This document shows positions 5,186 to 7,080 of a stretch of 7,080 bases of DNA, one piece after another. The notes beneath the pieces are model-generated. The model did no database searches and was not told the origin of the DNA. It worked only from the letters and a program-made list of their open reading frames with translations. Position 1 is the first letter of the stretch. Every line of letters begins with the position of its first letter. Origin of the DNA: an uncultured Eubacteriales bacterium (GTDB taxonomy: Bacteria > Bacillota > Clostridia > Christensenellales > CAG-917); assembly GCA_900553825.1 (NCBI GenBank), contig USEV01000041.1, positions 1 to 7,080 on the forward strand, read 5' to 3'. A program made the position numbers and the translations under genes.

Positions 5186-6337
5186 TCACTTTCGGGGTTG
5201 CCGCCGCTTGCTCCCCTTGACTCCCCCGAAGCTCCCCGCATAATATTCCAGCACGGGAGTTCTGAACACCCTTGCCCGATTGTCCTCCCCGCGCCTCGAC
5301 AGCGCCTCCTCTATCTGCGCCGCAACGAGCTCGTAAAAGCCTATTCCCACGGGCTCGAAGAGGTAAAACGCCAACGACCCCGGCACCGTGTTCACCTCGT
5401 TGACATACACCTTCCCCCTCGCCCTGTCCACGAGATAATCCACGCGCACTATTCCGCGCAGACCGAGCTCGCGGTAAATCCTTTCCGTATCCTCTCTCAC
5501 CACCTCGTTCAGCTCGCCTATGTCGGCGGGGATTATGTGCGTATCGCCGCCAGACTTTCCGCCCGACATATACTTGTCCTCGAAGGTGAGGATGTCGCCC
5601 GCCCCTTTGGGGCGTTCCGTCGCCGACACCACGATTTTGTCCCCCTTGGAGAACGCGGCGCAGTTGACCTCGAAAAAATCGCACAGCTTTTCCTCGACCA
5701 GCATCTTGCAATCGAATTCCGCCGCGACTTCCAGCGCCTCGCGAAGCTCCACGGCGTTTTCGGCAACGCGGATGCCTATGCTGCTCCCCTGCGATGCGGG
5801 CTTGACTATGAGCGGGTAACGCAGACCCGTTTCCGCGCGCAGGGTTTCACCCTCGGGGTCGCGGAGGAAATCCGCGGTGAAGACCACCTTGTGCTGTATG
5901 ACATTGAACAGCATATGCTCGAACATACTCTTCGCCATCGCCTTGTCCATCGTCACCGCACAGGCGCCCACTCCCGAACAGGTCGAGGCTATGCCGTTGA
6001 ATTCCAGAAGCCCTTGCAGGACGCCGTTCTCGCCCTCTCCGCCGTGACAGCACACCAACGCGGCGTCCGGACGGAAAACGCGCTTTAATCTGTCCTTTTT
6101 GAGCTCGTAAAACCCCCCGTTCAGCAAAACGGTGCGACGGTGCTTTTCCTTTGAAAACGGCGTGAACGCCTCCAGTTTGTCCACTCCGTCGGTGTAGAAA
6201 TCGCCGTCGCAGAGGTAGAACGGCATGATGTCGTAATCCCCCTCCGAGAGCACCGCCAGCACTTCCAGCGCAGTGAGGACGGATATGTCGCTTTCAAGCG
6301 AACGCCCGCCGAAAATCACAGCGATTTTGCTTTTCAT
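5186..6337 (-). CDS. ddl: D-alanine--D-alanine ligase
   Basis: A complete 383-residue ATP-grasp ligase that joins two D-alanines using ATP to make the dipeptide for peptidoglycan precursors. It is cytoplasmic. Motifs: FGGRSLESDIS (9-19), CCHGGEGENGVLQG (96-109), YPLIVKPASQGSSIGI (174-189), FEDKY (252-256), RVDY (298-301) and NEVNTVPG (313-320). E15, S185 and Y256 match the Glu15-Ser150-Tyr216 triad of E. coli DdlB. The retained Lys-Tyr of the omega loop favours D-Ala-D-Ala over the D-Ala-D-Lac made by VanA-type enzymes. E314 and N316 are the expected metal ligands. NTVPG is followed by SLAFYLFEP, unlike the enterobacterial form, and there is a basic Gly/Lys/Arg-rich tail (about 367-383). The ATG at 6337 has a near-perfect AGGAGG 5 nt upstream. 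The frame's longer upstream extension (25 codons) is an Arg-rich intergenic translation and is rejected. It follows murF by 59 nt. Confidence 0.95.
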   Translation of the reverse strand: MKSKIAVIFGGRSLESDISVLTALEVLAVLSEGDYDIMPFYLCDGDFYTDGVDKLEAFTPFSKEKHRRTVLLNGGFYELKKDRLKRVFRPDAALVCCHGGEGENGVLQGLLEFNGIASTCSGVGACAVTMDKAMAKSMFEHMLFNVIQHKVVFTADFLRDPEGETLRAETGLRYPLIVKPASQGSSIGIRVAENAVELREALEVAAEFDCKMLVEEKLCDFFEVNCAAFSKGDKIVVSATERPKGAGDILTFEDKYMSGGKSGGDTHIIPADIGELNEVVREDTERIYRELGLRGIVRVDYLVDRARGKVYVNEVNTVPGSLAFYLFEPVGIGFYELVAAQIEEALSRRGEDNRARVFRTPVLEYYAGSFGGVKGSKRRQPRK

Positions 6338-6342
6338 TCTCT

Positions 6343-6348
6343 CCTCCT
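6343..6348 (-). promoter_or_regulatory. Consensus ribosome-binding site of ddl
   Basis: AGGAGG lies 5 nt before ATG at 6337. It fixes the start at MKSKIAVIFGG and rules out the upstream in-frame ATG at 6412, which would also overlap the end of murF. Confidence 0.85.
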
Positions 6349-6350
6349 CT

Positions 6351-6374
6351 CCGCCGCGGCAAGCCCCGCGACGG
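6351..6374 (-). other. GC-rich hairpin in the murF-ddl spacer
   Basis: In the minus-strand transcript CCGUCGCGG (6374-6366), loop GGCUUG (6365-6360), and CCGCGGCGG (6359-6351) form a 9-bp stem. Eight pairs are Watson-Crick and one is a U-G wobble. The stem ends 2 nt before the ddl AGGAGG. No U-run follows, so it is not a normal terminator. It may affect translation, processing or stability of the ddl message. Confidence 0.5.
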
Positions 6375-6396
6375 CGTGCGCAAACCCACCGCGCGT

Positions 6397-7080
6397 TCAG
6401 TCGTCGTAGCATTCGGGCAGGTCGTTGAGCAGGAGCAGAACATCGCCGATGTGCAGGATTTCGCCAAACGACGCCTCCGCCTCCGCAAGACTCCCGAAAG
6501 TCATTATGTTGCCCTCGAACCCCGCTCTCCTCGTGCCCTCGGCTATGGAGCGGATGCGCCTTTTGCCCACCAGCACGATTACATCCGCAACCTCGGCGAG
6601 CTCCTCCCCCAGACGCACATTTTCCTCCTCTTCCGTCGCCCCGAGCTCGACAAGCCCCGGGGTCACCACCACCTTGCGTCCCGCAAAAAGCGAGAGGACT
6701 TCCAGCGCGCGACGCGCTCCGTCCGGGCTGGAATTGAAGGTGTCGTCGATTATCTTTATGCCGTTTCCGTCAATCAGTTGCAGACGGTGGGGAGTGGGCT
6801 CGATGCGCGAAATCGCGTCGCGTATCTGTTCGGGCGACACCCCGAGCGCAAACGCCATTCCCGCCGCCAGAGCGAGGTTTTCTATGTTGTGCACCCCAAG
6901 CAACGCAGTCGCGCACTCCACCCGCATGCCGTAAAGGTGCAGCGTGAACGCGCTCCCGCTCTCGCACACCGCGACATCGCCGTAGTGCACAGGCGAACTC
7001 TCCCTCGACCCCGCAAGCACTATGTTCGCGTTCTTGTCCGCCTTCACCTTCTCGCACTCGGCAAGAGCGTCGTTCACCAC
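6397..7080 (-). CDS. murF: UDP-N-acetylmuramoyl-tripeptide--D-alanyl-D-alanine ligase, MurF-type (C-terminal 227 residues; start outside window)
   Basis: The frame enters at 7080 and ends with TGA at 6397. No start can be assigned: the first codons are GTG GTG inside the gene. Fragment residues 62-67 (GVHNIEN) are the Mur-ligase link between central and C-terminal domains. They are followed by PHRLQL (97-102), IDDTFNSSPDGA (111-122) and TPGLVELG (140-147), the C-terminal Mur ligase domain in its clostridial form (canonical MurF has DDxYNANP and GDMxELG). The protein ends LLNDLPECYDD. MurF adds D-Ala-D-Ala to the UDP-MurNAc-tripeptide using ATP in the cytoplasm. The ATP-binding P-loop and the N-terminal substrate domain (about half of a usual 450-residue protein) are off the window. 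It lies just upstream of ddl, which makes its dipeptide substrate, supporting the assignment. Confusion with other Mur ligases (MurC/D/E) is unlikely but cannot be excluded without the N-terminus. Confidence 0.88.
   Translation of the reverse strand: MVNDALAECEKVKADKNANIVLAGSRESSPVHYGDVAVCESGSAFTLHLYGMRVECATALLGVHNIENLALAAGMAFALGVSPEQIRDAISRIEPTPHRLQLIDGNGIKIIDDTFNSSPDGARRALEVLSLFAGRKVVVTPGLVELGATEEEENVRLGEELAEVADVIVLVGKRRIRSIAEGTRRAGFEGNIMTFGSLAEAEASFGEILHIGDVLLLLNDLPECYDD

Noticed and set aside
4967..6088. 373-codon plus-strand open frame opposite ddl
   Set aside because: ddl has all catalytic motifs on the minus strand; this frame crosses the icd promoter region and has no ribosome-binding site.
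1..7080. CRISPR arrays, tRNA or rRNA genes, insertion sequences, phage or defence modules
   Set aside because: No repeat-spacer pattern, RNA gene fold, transposase or integrase motif was found; intergenic regions are all under 240 nt.

Overview
The window looks like an ordinary chromosomal stretch of a GC-rich member of the Clostridia (Bacillota), probably an uncultured gut-type lineage. This is inferred from three things. There is a PdaB-like (sporulation-type) polysaccharide deacetylase. There is a clostridial two-OB-fold single-strand-binding-type protein. The ribosome-binding sites are purine-rich and the promoters are close to the sigma-A consensus (TTTACA-N17-TATAAT and TTGACT-N18-TATAAT). 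I see no tRNA, rRNA, CRISPR array, transposase, integrase or phage gene, and nothing that marks a mobile island.

Layout from left to right. At 1-1154 (minus) is the N-terminal 384 residues of a GH36-type alpha-galactosidase, cut by the window edge, with its own promoter. At 1248-2667 (minus) is a two-gene unit in which a membrane-anchored PdaB-like deacetylase is followed 16 nt later by the two-domain OB-fold protein. A 238-nt divergent intergenic region follows. It carries a strong plus-strand promoter for the only plus-strand gene, a three-helix membrane protein of unknown function with an extracytoplasmic beta-rich tail (2906-3775). A bidirectional terminator (3793-3818) separates it from the convergent isocitrate dehydrogenase gene icd (3837-5024, minus), which is of the eukaryote-like NADP type. 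The icd promoter region contains concentric inverted repeats. At 5186-7080 (minus) is a peptidoglycan-precursor unit, murF (C-terminal half only) followed by ddl, with a GC-rich RNA hairpin between them and a terminator-like hairpin after ddl.

Functionally, Ddl makes D-Ala-D-Ala and MurF attaches it to the UDP-MurNAc-tripeptide. The PdaB-like enzyme probably modifies cell-wall glycan. These three are envelope genes. The alpha-galactosidase (sugar use) and Icd (2-oxoglutarate and NADPH supply) are metabolic neighbours with separate promoters, not parts of one system.

I found no convincing new multi-gene system. The items most worth checking are small: the dyad around the icd promoter, whose inner arm contains the icd ribosome-binding site; the hairpin directly before the ddl ribosome-binding site; the tandemly duplicated OB-fold protein coupled to a sporulation-type deacetylase; the uncharacterised membrane protein; and promoters placed so close to the start codons that transcript leaders would be only about 10-15 nt.
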